DNA from: Atopsyche davidsoni
Lineage: Eukaryota > Arthropoda > Insecta > Trichoptera > Hydrobiosidae
Assembly: GCA_022113835.1 (NCBI GenBank)
Contig: JAILWY010000016.1
Location: 7,843,501 to 7,907,500 of the forward strand
Direction: 5' to 3'
DNA length: 64,000 nt
In this document: piece after piece, positions 51,151-63,165 of the stretch
Numbering within the stretch: position 1 is the first letter of the stretch
Layout of the letters: each line of letters opens with the position of its first letter
Position numbers and translations under genes: made by a program
Notes under the pieces: generated by a model
The model's input: the letters and a program-made list of their open reading frames with translations, nothing else
Databases searched by the model: none
What the model was told of the DNA's origin: nothing

Positions 51151-53399
51151 CTCCTAAAAGGAAGTTTTTTTTTATTATAAGCACTTTATTTAATAGCAAT
51201 AAAATTTATTGGTTTTTCACTTGCATATGACATTTTAAATTCTCACTGTCAAAGAGGCCACGATGCTGAGAGCTATATGTTCAAATGTTTTTGCTTTAAA
51301 TTGTAAAAGCATGGATTAGTGTTAACGTATATTTATTTAAATTAATTTTTGCTTTTTAAGAGATTTTTCAAAGTCTGCATTGTAAAAAACGGTAGGTTGA
51401 ATAGCTAATTTGGATGAATAGCTAATTTTTTCTCAACTTATCCATATTCGTTTAAAGTATGCATAAATCAAATATGGTAATGACGTTTCATAAACCAAAA
51501 ATCTAAAAAGCTTTTATGTTAATTTTACGCTCTTAAACCTGATGCACTTTTAAGTGGCCGACGAAAATTGTGAGAATCGTTAAATTATCAAAAACTGTAT
51601 GGAAAAAATAAATTCATGTCATTTGGAGCGTCAGGTTTAAATGAACTCATTTGGAGTGTGATAAAGTTATATAGTTTAAACGATATTTTCATGGTCTGCC
51701 TTAATTTTATATTTTAGTAACTTTTACGTATAGCTTTACATTCAACAGAATAGTTATATAATTGTACTACATATAAGACAAAGTAGTTTTTGTGTCAATT
51801 TTAGGTTACAAGATTAAATATGAGGTGAAAGAATGCATTTGTTTTTAAAGTAATTGACGAAAAAGTCTTAAAAAACGTTTTATTCTAATTCAGGTGAGAC
51901 CAAAAATTGCGCCTCCACGGCCAGGTGCTCTAATCAATCAAGCTACTTTTACACTATCACCGAGCGAGAATTTAAAACATTATATGATAGAACGAAAGCG
52001 ATATGTATAGTTTTGCAAATTTATTTCTCTATGTATAGGTGAAAACGCTAATTTATTAAATATTTAATAATTATCTTTGATAATATAAGCTTATTTGTGC
52101 ACGAATGATAGTTCTTGTTTAAAATAAATAATATACAAGTATTAAAAGGTAAGATCTAGAGTCTAGAAGGACTTGACAGAAATAGAATGAGACAAGGTCT
52201 AAACAATATTAACGGAATTTTTACGAAGGAGTCGCCCAGTTCTCAAAACCGTGCAATAAAAGCTAAAATTTGATTAAAGAGAGCCGAAATAATAAATCAA
52301 TTTATCCTAATCCTCAAGCAACAAAAAATATTTAAAACATGCTTTATACACGACAGGGGCTTAACAAAACCTATCACAGTGCATGTTAATCGTACCATTT
52401 CTGGAGTAAATAAAATTTTAACTATGACATTTCTGATCCTCGTAGTTTTCATTAAAAATAAATCAAAAGAGATTCCTGGCATTATTTTAAAATTCATATG
52501 AAAATTAAAATAACGTGGAATTATACTTAGATTAAATCCGAGTCTTATAGAGCCCTTCAAAATTATGACGTATATCAAATATTAAAAAATATAATGAGTC
52601 AATCTTAGCAAAAAGTTGAAACAAATTTAATTATCAAAGTCAAACATAAAATTCATATTCATAAGCTAAGTTTTTAAAATAATAGTTAAGATACTAACCT
52701 TTCTTATTTACAGATGAAGTGTAATGAAATATAAACTTAAAAAAAAAATTTTTTTGATCTCATTAAATTCAATCAGCTTGAAAGATTAAGCGCTTTCTTA
52801 TTTTTAAACTTCATTGCTAATTTAGCATGAATTCAAATAAATATGGTGAGTCTTAATAAGATGTTTAAAAAAACAAAAAGTGTGTCTTAAATTTTATGAG
52901 ACCTATAAGAACGCTTCTAAATAATTTGATGTATCATTAAAACCAATTACAAAGATTGAAAATTATACAAATAGTATTATTATTTTTTTGTTCATGTTAA
53001 TAGTTTTTCAAATTATAGTAACTACAATTAAAAATCAACTTCAATATTAGTTTTATCATAATACAGCCTTAAATTATAAAACAAGAAAGATTAAAGTTAC
53101 TGAATACGTTGACTCATTCAATTCCATTTGATTTTTATTTCTCAACGAGGTCATAACTAAAAATAAAAATAATTTAATATAGATACATTTAACGTATACC
53201 TGCACCGCGTTATATTGCTGAAATTACTGGCGCGAGTTTTTTAGTAAAAAAAATGTAGCCTCGTTAATCAACACAAAAAATAGAAAAGAAACTTTTTCTA
53301 AAGTATAAAAAATTGCTTACAGAAAATTGTCCACAGAACCTCAGCGTTTTCCCACACTGTATTGATTATTTGGGTGAGTATAGTTTCTATTTTTAAGCC
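51151..53399. other. AT-rich non-coding stretch
   Basis: GAATAGCTAATTT occurs twice near 51399-51430, a small direct repeat. No coding frame is supported. Confidence 0.5.
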
Positions 53400-53620
53400 C
53401 TAATTCCATGGAGCTTGTATACAAGTTTTGACAAGTCAGGAGTCAACGGCCTCATCAGGCCGCCGGTGGTTCGTCTAGCCTGGGCAAAGGGTTCAACTGC
53501 CGTCGCCGAAACGACGCCTCGAAATGCGCCCCCGCACGATATGTGCACATTAGACTTCATATATATTTTATGCTGCGCCGAGCCAAAGCTGTCTACTTCA
53601 CAAAGAATTTTCGAGAATAT
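53400..53620. other. GC-rich island
   Basis: GGCCTCATCAGGCC forms a short hairpin near 53449, followed by GCCGGTGGTTCGTC and AACTGCCGTCGCCGAAACGA. No gene supported. Confidence 0.35.
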
Positions 53621-54534
53621 AATATAATATATGCAAAAAAAATGTTACATTATCTACGTTATATTTTCTTTTTTTAATGTAATACACCAAAACAAGAATA
53701 TTAAGTCGTTGTATTTGAAATGATATGTACTTGGTTTGCAGATATTAAGCATGCGATATATGAAGTACGATTTGATAAAATGTATTGTCATCTTCATGAA
53801 AGCAATCTTAGAGTTAAAAAATGTTTTAAATGCGCAACATGAAATAACTCTGGAAACTGTCTTACCAGGTACTTATGATATTCACACCCATTTTAGGCTT
53901 TTTAGTTTATTTCGGCCATTTTCTTACCTTAAGTATGTACATCATTATTTATTTGTTAACATGCGATATGTTTTAAACAGCAATCTAAATTTTATCACGT
54001 TTTAATTAAAGAGAGGTTTGTGAGGGGATGTCTCGAATGTTCGCCAAGTATTATGTGCGGAGAGAGACTTTAATGTACCTTTATAATTTAATGTCAGTGA
54101 TTAGACAAAACGATATTATTTTTCTGTTTTACCTTAAGAAGGAGCTTGTTTTTTTGCAGACAGTAATATTTTTTTGTAGTGAACGTGCTGTATACTTTCT
54201 TTTAAAACTGACACAAAACCTTAAAAATGATGTAAAGTAGTTTAGTGCTTTTTATTCGCATGACTTAAATCAGTTTTCGTTTTACAATAATAAAATCGGA
54301 AACATTTACCGTTTAACAAAATTTCATGTGTAAATTTAGTTTTTAAGCTTAAAAAAAATCAACAATCACGCTACTTTGTAGGAGGCATGTTAGCAAGTAG
54401 TGAATGACGTTTCGATCAATTATGGTTAAGCAAAACATATTACATCTCTGGCGTTTTTATTGTTATCTAGTTTTAACAAAATTGGAAAAAATCCTTATTC
54501 ATTGTGTTTATTCATCGCCAGGCAATCGTGCTTG

Positions 54535-54705
54535 CTTTTTCTTCTTCAGGCGCTTTTCCTCAGAGAAGGTTGGTGACCATCTCACTGAACATTTTTCTCT
54601 TGGCCAGTCTTATTAATTCGGCTGCACTTTTGACATCCAGCCACTGGCTCGAATTCAGCTTCCACGTCAACTTTATCTTATTCCTTGGAAAAAAATAGTG
54701 CTTGC
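54535..54705 (+). repeat. Dispersed repeat family, divergent copy
   Basis: It begins with TTCTTCTTCAGG and the CAGAGAAGGTTGGTGACCAT core, followed by CTCACTGAACAT. It then leaves the 8091-type sequence and runs into TTGGCCAGTCTTATTAATTC and CATCCAGCCACTGGCTCG before ending near an AAAAAATAG. It may be the fuller form of this end of the element, of which the other copies keep only about 60 bases. On the minus strand the frame is open for about 45 codons up to the core. Confidence 0.65.
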
Positions 54706-54999
54706 TACTGAACCATAAACTAATTGAATAGTGACGGTATAAATTATTTCCAGAAATTAATTGTCAAATATTTTATTTTCCTTGTAGACGCGCATGCATA
54801 CATGCGTGAACTTAACTAATGTTATAACGGTCTACATAACAAGTTCAAACGAGACCTAATAATTTATGTTACTACAAACTTTGAGGCACAATGTTTCCAA
54901 AAGATTGATTTGTAACCTACCCCGTTATTCAACGACACGCTTCATTTACCGTGAAAGGGTTTTATTATTAATCTCGTTGCGCACAAAATCAATAAGCTT

Positions 55000-55260
55000 T
55001 GTGGTCCAATCCGGGCGTTTTTTAATGAAATTATCGTGTTCGAGCCGCGGCACGTCACGACGCCGTCAATGACGCGACAAGTGGCCCGCCATGCCATTGC
55101 GTCATCGAACGAGGCACGTGACATAATTACTTGTTTGTTAGCCATCGCTGTATGAACTACCAGCAATCAGATTGTAGGGAGCCTAAAAGTTGTTTGGAAC
55201 CGAAAAATTTTCAGCATTGCGGCCTGAAATGCGTACAGATCTGTGTGATTGCGAGCTGTA
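55000..55260. promoter_or_regulatory. GC-rich island with a cluster of CRE half-sites and an E-box
   Basis: CGTCA or TGACG half-sites lie at 55053, 55064, 55070 and 55100, all within 52 bp. CCCGCCATGCCAT is between them and CACGTGAC at 55115 follows. The density fits a bZIP/bHLH-bound element. No gene is adjacent in the window, so the target is unknown. Confidence 0.4.
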
Positions 55261-56139
55261 AATAATTTTCACGTTTATTGAAAGCGGAAAACTATTAAAC
55301 TTTTGGAATTCACTGTGCAAAAATATAACAACGCTTTTGTATGTTTGATTTTTTTCAAAAAATTTGTGAAGTTTTTCAATTTTAAATAAATTTGGGTGAA
55401 ATTTTTTCATGAAAATCGCGTTTAGATTTCACGCGAAGCATTTATAATTAATTGAAAGTATTTGATTTAAATATTTTAAAAGTAATTTTTGTAAAGTAAA
55501 AACAGTTTTTTCGTCATTGATTATAAATAAAGTCACTTTATTGATTATCAATATCCATCAATTGTTTATTTAATGTTTATATAAAATTTATACACTACGA
55601 ATTATTAAAACTAAGAAAGAAACAACCCTGTAATCATTTTTAGTGTTCTTGTGTTCAACGAGATTTCTAGGATGTTATATTATTTACAGTATCTATTAAG
55701 TAATAAATTCTCTAAGAAAAAAGCAGGATATTATCAATCAAGCTTCTACTTCAGGGAAACTTCTAATCAATAGATTTCGAGCCTTACATGTCTATATCGA
55801 AATATTCGCTTTATTGATTATTACCGCACGGATAGATCTTCTTTGTTATGTTATCCTGAAATTGTGATTTTTTTAACCACAAAATACAAGATGTTTCCAA
55901 CATATTTTTTTTAATGAAAGTTAATAATAGTTTGAATAGTATCTGAAAACAATCTTTACTTAGAACAAACTACTATTAAAGTAAAATAAAATTTGCTGTC
56001 ACCAATTATTATGATCGTTTTAAAAATCGGTTGAAAATATTTTTATTTAATTGCTATTAATTATAATTGATATTTTTAGGAAGACGTGCTTTTTTGCTTA
56101 AATATTTTTTATTACGAAAAAATGGTAAAAGGGGTGTTT

Positions 56140-56335
56140 CAAGAAAACACGGCCTCTCAATTGATTTCACCCGCGCCTTATCGCGCAGGGTATTGTGACA
56201 GGCCGGCGCCCCGGCCTCTCAGAAGACGCCTCTGGCCTCAGATAAGGCTGTGAAGTCTCCTCTTCTCTGGAGACACTTACTTGACATAATTATCTTAGGA
56301 TCGTATCCGGCGCCAATCGGAAACTGGAACTTTTG
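56140..56335. other. GC-rich island
   Basis: CGCGCCTTATCGCGCAGGG and GGCCGGCGCCCCGGCC (near 56201) are its GC core. TCTTCTCTGGAGACAC ends it. No frame of interest. Confidence 0.35.
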
Positions 56336-57429
56336 ATGTTATACCCGATTCGGTCGCTGGATACTGATAAATCAATTTAGAGTAAGTGTGCGGCTGCCTT
56401 TGTTGTGAAATGTGAAGCTATCTGTTTTATTAAGACAACTCTAGCAGATAATCAATGCTACTGCTCTTTTCGTATCTCAGTGAAGTGTTAATACAACGGT
56501 AGACAATGCTTCATATAAATCATATTCACATTTATTGTTTCTGATATCCATAAAAAATTCTGTAAAAACTTCATTTATTGTCTTCAACATAGACAATTAA
56601 TGTGTTTAAAGTTGTTGGCAGTAGTTGTTATCGGGTGATCTTGGAATTTTTTGGGTGTTCTCAGATGTTCCAAGATGGCCCCAAGATGAAAACCAAAAAC
56701 CACATTGCAGTATAATACCCCAAAAATCCCAAGACCAAATAATAAACACTTAATAGTTACATACGATGCTGGTAAGAATATCTTATATCTTAAATATTTT
56801 AAACAATTCATTCTTAAGCACTAAAAATAATATTTTACTATTTTAGAACGGATTGTGATTTGGTTTGATGCTTTGAAAATAGTTTTTTAGTGAATTTTAA
56901 TTAATAAATGGGCTTAACTTTTATTCAGTATATACATTAGCAACTGTAAAATATTTTATTTGCGAGTTTTTCAATGATATAGGTTTTTTAAACTAATTTT
57001 TAATTTATTCTTTTTGGAAAAAGTGATTTTCGATAGAATTTTCAAACAACAAATAAAAATGAAATAAGTTCCTAGATAATAAGAAAAAATAAATACCTGA
57101 AAAAAATCACAAAGAATTTTTATTTCAAAATACAATTACTTATAACTGTTAAATTATATCCATGGACGTAAAAATTATTTAAAAATGTGTTGTTTAGCAA
57201 CTTAAACAATTATTTCGCAGTTTTTTTAATACTTAAAATATTTCTAGAAAATGTGAAAAAATAGCTCACAATTTTAAAACATCACGTTTTAACTATAAAT
57301 AATTGCAAGTTCTTAAAGTGTACAGAATGATAAGCAGCAGTTCTTGCATGAATTTTAGACCAACAAACTAAGATAGCAATACCTGAAATACCCCACGAAT
57401 CCACAAAGTCCATAGATCAAACACTAAGT

Positions 57430-57650
57430 GGTCAAAGTGTGGTAGAAAATGTCGGGGAAAGCCGGGAGACGCCGACCCCAGCGGGATATCCCGATTTTAC
57501 AGTCAGTTCTCCCGAACGCCCCTCCATTCACCCCCGAGTCGCCATTGCTAGAACAACCCTCGCGGCCTTCCCTTTTATTCAATTTGCCGCATATTTGTCT
57601 TCAGTTCGGAAGCTCGGAAAGAGATTAAAGAGACTTTTGGAGTATTTGTG
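57430..57650. other. Moderately GC-rich island
   Basis: GCCGGGAGACGCCGACCCCA and CCCGAACGCCCCTCCATTCA are the richer parts. A 70-codon plus-strand frame has no domain. Confidence 0.3.
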
Positions 57651-58549
57651 AAAATCTTTTAAGAGTTGAAAAACAATAGTCTTGATTTGTTATTGGCCCG
57701 AGTTTATTGTGTAAATTCCTAATAAAGTTTTTAAGTTGAGTACATAGTTATTCGGAGAATATATTTGCTGAAATATGTTTGTTGAAGATTCTAACGTCAG
57801 TTTGCTTGTGTGTGCAAAAAAGATTCAGCAAAATAATAATAAAAAAAATAAAGCTAATGTCTTTAGTGAGGAGACGCTATTCAGAATAATGTATTGTTGT
57901 GTTACTTTACAATTATTTAAAGTACCTTTTCAAATATTTCTGCTCAACATTATTTTTAACGAATGGTCACATTTAAAAAAATTCCTGAATTTTTAAAATA
58001 TATTATACAAATCAGTTCAAAATGATACCCAATAAATGATTGGGTGTTTTATTTAAAATTTCATATGACGACTTAAATAATAATTAGATTTATTATTATT
58101 TTAATAACTATTGGTTATATATTTTTTTAATAGTCGAGATTTGGTGATTTATCAATAATTTTATAAATTACAAGGTAGATATATATTTGTATGTTTATTA
58201 TATTATTTAGATTAGTTCATACCATTTTTACACAGCCAAAAAAAAAACATTTACATTAACACTCCAAAAATATCACTTAAACCAGTATAATTTTGAAAAA
58301 TTGTATTCACATAAAAATGAAACCACATTGCTCACATAATAAGCATGAAAAAGGCAGCACAATCAATTTTCCAGTCATGATTTAGAATAATTTCCTATAT
58401 ATTGTGTGTAGAGTTTGTGTAACATATTAAATATTCTGAAATATAATAAAAAATGTAATCATAAAATTTCAGGAATGAATTGAGCAACGATACAATCTGA
58501 TTGTCAGAAAATGTCAAAATATGGTATTTTCTTATTAAATTAAGTCGGC

Positions 58550-58703
58550 AAACTGTTTTCGCGAATTCGCCTTTCATGTATTCGCCTGACGTCACAATAA
58601 AATATCCGGCATTCATCAGTCAGTCACCGCTAATGCCTGAATAAAGAAACGACGAAAAGGCTCGCCCTGACAAAACCGCCATTTGTTCAACCCTCAATGC
58701 GCC
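58550..58703. other. GC-richer island with CRE and YY1-like sites
   Basis: Begins near GCGAATTCGC (a 10-bp palindrome at 58561), then the CRE at 58587 and ACCGCCATTT at 58675. It runs into duplication copy A. Confidence 0.4.
58587..58594. promoter_or_regulatory. CRE palindrome
   Basis: TGACGTCA in the island 58550-58770, followed by two GCCATTTG-type YY1/Pho-like sites (58677 and 58701). Confidence 0.43.
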
Positions 58704-58770
58704 ATTTGCAATTCTATGGAATCAGCGCACGCCTCTGCTCACTCCCCGAGCCGTCATATTCAATATAATT
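58704..58770 (+). repeat. Diverged direct duplication, copy A
   Basis: TATGGAATCAGCGCACGCCT, CTGCTCACTCCCCGA from 58715 matches 58937 onward at 28 of 35 positions by hand count. Similarity also extends to ATTTG upstream and CAATATAA downstream. The offset is 222 bp. Confidence 0.65.
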
Positions 58771-58925
58771 ATACCTTGACTCTAAACGGTTGTGGGTATT
58801 TGATTTAATATATTTTTTTTATATGAGAGCGTAAAGTAAAAATAAGCTTATAGTTTGTTTGTACTTTGGTGTTTGTGGTTTTGTGTGAAATTATTGCAAT
58901 CGATTCAACTACCCCTAACTTAGCG

Positions 58926-58990
58926 ATTTGATTTTATATGGAGCCAGCACACGCTTCTGCTAACTACCTGAATGGTTATATGAAATATAA
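58926..58990 (+). repeat. Diverged direct duplication, copy B
   Basis: This copy reads TATGGAGCCAGCACACGCTT, CTGCTAACTACCTGA. It is more AT-rich than copy A, as if decaying toward background. Copy A lies in a GC-rich island with a CRE site; this copy does not. Confidence 0.62.
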
Positions 58991-59609
58991 ATATTACTCT
59001 ATTTTAATTTAATTTATTTTATTTTATTAATTTTAAATATAATTAATTTCATTTAAATTCAATATATACTCTCGAATAGGTACTATTGTAAATGAATATT
59101 TACTAATGCACATGAAATGATATATTAGGTTACGAATGAAAGAAGGTCCTTCACATTCTATGGAATAAATGTAGCAGTTATAAAAGTGCTATAAAAAGTT
59201 TTCTTTTCTATTAAATTTTAATGTTCCGCTAAAGAATTATATAGAGAGAAACTAGAATAAAGAAAAGAGATCTAGAACCTATTTATTTCGTTATTTATTG
59301 GTTGGTTGTTTTCTGAAAATTCAATGCTGTTTTTGTGTAGATTGTACGTTTATTTTAAAATATTTTTTTTACATTTGATTTATGCAATAATCTAACAAAA
59401 TTATTTTGTTGAATTGTTTATGTCTATTTTATTAAAATAATTTAAAAAAATAGTTACAAGTCACGATGCATAAGTTTCATATTCATTCAGCGTATTCACT
59501 GACTCGTATGAGAGAAAAATGGGAACGCACTACTCGCCTTATACACGGTTTTTTTTCTTAACAAAATGCTTTAAAAGCAATTGTGTTGCTTAGAAGTGGA
59601 ATCGAAATA

Positions 59610-59870
59610 ATTTAAATTGCATTACACGAGTTTAAACGTCTTATTAGGCGGAGTTACACGAATTCCGGAGGATTCCCGGAATTATACACGAAGTGAAATC
59701 CGCAGTGCTGTTAAACAGTCAGCTCTTATTCAGACCGGCTGCATGTTGACTATACGAATCAAGGTGGGCAGAGCAGCTCGAGGTGGGGTTGCTGGAGACA
59801 GGGGTGCAGATGAACGGCTTATCTGCCGCCGAGAATATGGACTGAAGTCATTTTTCATAAGATAACTGTT
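59610..59870. other. Island with AATTCCGG/CCGGAATT inverted repeat
   Basis: The perfect 8-bp arms at 59661-59668 and 59676-59683 are flanked by ACACGAA on the left and TACACGAA on the right as direct repeats. GGCAGAGCAGCTCGAGGTGG follows. The 82-codon plus-strand frame has no recognisable domain. Confidence 0.35.
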
Positions 59871-61943
59871 TAAGTTGATAAATAATGTAACTTCCAGCAT
59901 ATAAAATTAACTGTCTTTCATATTTAAAGTTTTAACGCAAAACCAAAAATGTTTGAGTAAAAATGTGACACGTCGACAGTAGAATATATACATTTAGAAG
60001 ATATATAGAAACTACTTCAATTTTAATATATAAATAAAATAATATGTTGAGACTATGTATCGGAGAACAATGAATACGGCTTTATTGTATAGCACTTTGT
60101 TTAAATGCTTATTTTGATTTTAAAAAATACAGTTTATAAATCTCCATTTTTTTACAGAACTCAAATTCCTTACAACTTAAACGAAAAGAAACAATATTAA
60201 ATATGTTTTCAAATTTATAAAAAGTATATACAAATAACGTAAGGCTTAGTTTTCAGGGGTTTTATAAATTTAAATAATCCCTATATATCTCCATTTTTAT
60301 GAGTACAAATTGATTAGTCACTTATATATGCTTTAGAGAAATATCAAATAAAATTAAATACGCTTTCACATATTTCAAAAATAATAAAAATGTTGCTTGA
60401 TAAAATAAATATTTATATTTTCATAGTAAGTATGTACTAGCTGTTGAGTAGCTGTTTCCAATAGCTTAAAATAAAATTAAAGAAGTATATAAAAAGAACT
60501 CATAAATAAATAAAAGGTTAAAGTGTAAGCTAAGAACACGAGCTCGCTTCACACTCCTGTATCACTTAGCAGAATTAAAAGTACCGTTATATATTTTGCA
60601 GCCTCGAAGGCTCTCCGCCCACCTCTATCTTGGACTGTTACAATGCTGGGCACTTTTCCTATCTTAATGGTTTGTTAAGTTGAGTAACACTTACACAAAC
60701 CATTCAGGTTCTTGCGCTATTTAAAAGCAGCTTTGTGTATCTTGCGCTCTACGGCAGCATTCCTAACGCAAAAAATATCCCGCAAACAAAAGGTATGCTT
60801 TATGACCGAGCCAAGACGTTTTAAGTTTCGCGTTTTAAGAGCTGCCTTGTGCAAAGTTAACGTTGAGATAATATATTAAATAAACATATAAACTATATTG
60901 CGGTTAAGCAGAAACGATTTCGATATAAATAAAAAAATCTACATTCAATAGAAAAAGAAGATATTCTAATATTGTTTCATTACTTAAGTTTAATAATAAT
61001 ATACTAAGCTTGTTTACATTATTCATACTTTTGCCTCTCTTTTTTAATCTAAGTGTCTTCTTAAAATTACCAATCGATGATTATTTTGCGACATTACAAT
61101 TTCAATTCTTTAGTCAGCCATTCATTTACTCTATTTTACTATTTGTATTAAATATAACATAATATTCATAAACGATTACAAGTACTAAAAAGCTCTTTTT
61201 GACCTACTAGACAGTCAAATTATGAATACTTTTAAACTCGTGAATTAATTATCAAGGTTCTATCTTACTCGTGAATTTGAGCAAACTCTTGAGCTCATGG
61301 ATTGGAAATTTGACCAAACACGGAATTAATCTACGATCAAAGTAACCCTACAACCTTCCAGAACCCAAGCATCGTCTTTGGCTTAAAGTAAAAGTTTAGA
61401 GCGTTTATTAAATTAAATAATCAGAAGAGAGGCACAAGATTCATAAGAGTGTTTTTAAAACTGTTTCCAGCTCAAAGATTGGTATTTTTTTTATTCTTTA
61501 TATTTTTGCCACCAGAATAAAAATATTTTTAAATAAAATTAATATTCAACAAATCTGAATAAACTTAACCTGGATTCGACATATTTCATTACTTCCCATG
61601 GTTATCATAATATTCACTATGATTTTAATCTAGATATCAAATTTGTTAAATCATCATTAAAAGTAATTTGAATAAAACAATCATTCACGTTATTCCTATT
61701 ACGTGAAAAATTATTTTTTAATATTTCCCAAGGGTGTTTAGAATTAAAATATTATTTCATCAAATACTTTTTTTTATAAAAATTATTTTACAAAAGTTTG
61801 AGCAACCTATTTTATACGAACATTTTAAGTTCATTTCTCAAACAATCTTTTATTATACCAAAAAAAATATTTTGTTGTATATTTTTATCTAGACGACAAT
61901 AACACCGCAAGAACAAACAAAATGATAGCACTTTGATACAAAA
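59871..61943. other. AT-rich non-coding stretch
   Basis: A modest GC patch at 60600-60660 (CTCTCCGCCCACCTCTATCT) is the only departure from background. Confidence 0.55.
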
Positions 61944-62258
61944 TCAGAATGCAAACAATAAAACAACGGTCACATCTGAACTCCCTCCCCCGGGAGCGCC
62001 CGGGGGAGGTCTATTTGTTCTACGAGTCCCCGTAACGCCCCACTGCATATCTGCCAAGGCTCTTCGTTGCATCAACACGAGTTCCTGATGGCGAAGACCC
62101 GTTCCGCTAGATTTGATGGCCCCACAAGCGAGCTGACGCGGAGGAGATGGGCGCCTGAGCATCATGAGGTCATTTCTGGAGATTGTTGACATACTGGAGA
62201 GGCCACCTTGTCTGCCATGAAACATGCTTGCTTTGTGTAAAATGTTATCACAGAGCAA
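61944..62258 (-). other. GC-rich block with 104-codon open frame, probable repeat or relic
   Basis: A minus-strand frame of 104 codons begins at an ATG near 62258 and includes MFHGRQGG, RRPSPPRQLACGAI and a terminal PPPGAPGGGSSD encoded by the GC hairpin. I recognise no domain. The Arg/Pro/Gly-rich composition follows from base composition, and the end of the frame is AT-rich and Phe/Val-rich. I consider a transposon remnant or non-coding island more likely than a gene. Confidence 0.3.
61984..62009. repeat. Perfect GC-rich hairpin, 11-bp arms
   Basis: CCTCCCCCGGG (61984-61994), loop AGCG, CCCGGGGGAGG (61999-62009). An 11-bp GC-only-type hairpin is striking in this AT-rich context. It lies at the end of the GC-rich block 61980-62240. 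Confidence 0.85.
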
Positions 62259-62929
62259 CTATTCATTTTGCTACAAAACTTCATTTTTTTATGATAGGTA
62301 CTTTTAATAAATTGTGTTTTTATGCATTATGTTACATTTAAAGAATACATGAAACTTCTACTAACGTTCATTTAAACACTTTACTTGAACGACAATTATT
62401 GATTGTGTATTTCTATTTACAAAAACAATTAATAAAAGCAAAATAAGTATAAGGTAAAAAATAGTCCTAACCTTGTCACAAAATACAGCCGATAATTTTA
62501 TTTTATATTGAGCAACAACTTATTAAGACTAGAAAATATACTTGCACATGGCAAAAAAAATATGCATTAGCATAGCATATTATCATCTTAATTATTATAA
62601 TTTTGTGTCTTTTTATTTATATCGATACAGAAAATTGGCACATAATACAAAAGCTAATTTTGGCATAATTTATTGAACAGTTATTGCGAAAAATTAAATA
62701 AATCACACGTAGACTACACGTGCCATTGATGTTAATATAAATACGTAAATAAAAATAGCCATCTCTATTTTTTGGACAGCAATCGTAAATAACTGACAGT
62801 CTCTTATCACAATAATGGCTAAAAAAAAAACTCTCTACATATCAACCGGTGCGACTCAAAGTATTGAAATACCGCCACGAATATTACGCAAGAGGCTAAA
62901 AGAGACTCAAAGCCTTGTTTATGTGACTC

Positions 62930-63165
62930 TTTAATAAAATATCTGCAAATAACTGGAGTGTGTTGGAGTCGCACTCTAGTTTTTTCCTCCGTTCCAGAGT
63001 ATACATCACACATTAAGCTTATCGCAGTCAAAGAGATTACTGCCTCTCGGGGAATCCCCGGGGTAATGTAAGATTTCGGTTGCTAGGCGACCGGGTCACG
63101 TGGCCGGCCACTGGGAAAATATGAAAATGGCTGAGGTCTATGATTCGTGGGCTAGATAAATATTA
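62930..63165. other. Island with extended E-box and X-box-like site
   Basis: CGGGGAATCCCCGGGG near 63048 folds on itself. GGTTGCTAGGCGACC (63078) resembles an RFX X-box, and GGGTCACGTGGCCGGCC (63090) is an extended E-box. Confidence 0.42.

Noticed and set aside
53720..54240. Two successive plus-strand frames (89 and 70 codons) as a small gene
   Set aside because: Composition is AT-driven (Phe, Leu, Ile, Tyr), no domains, no splice or start context.
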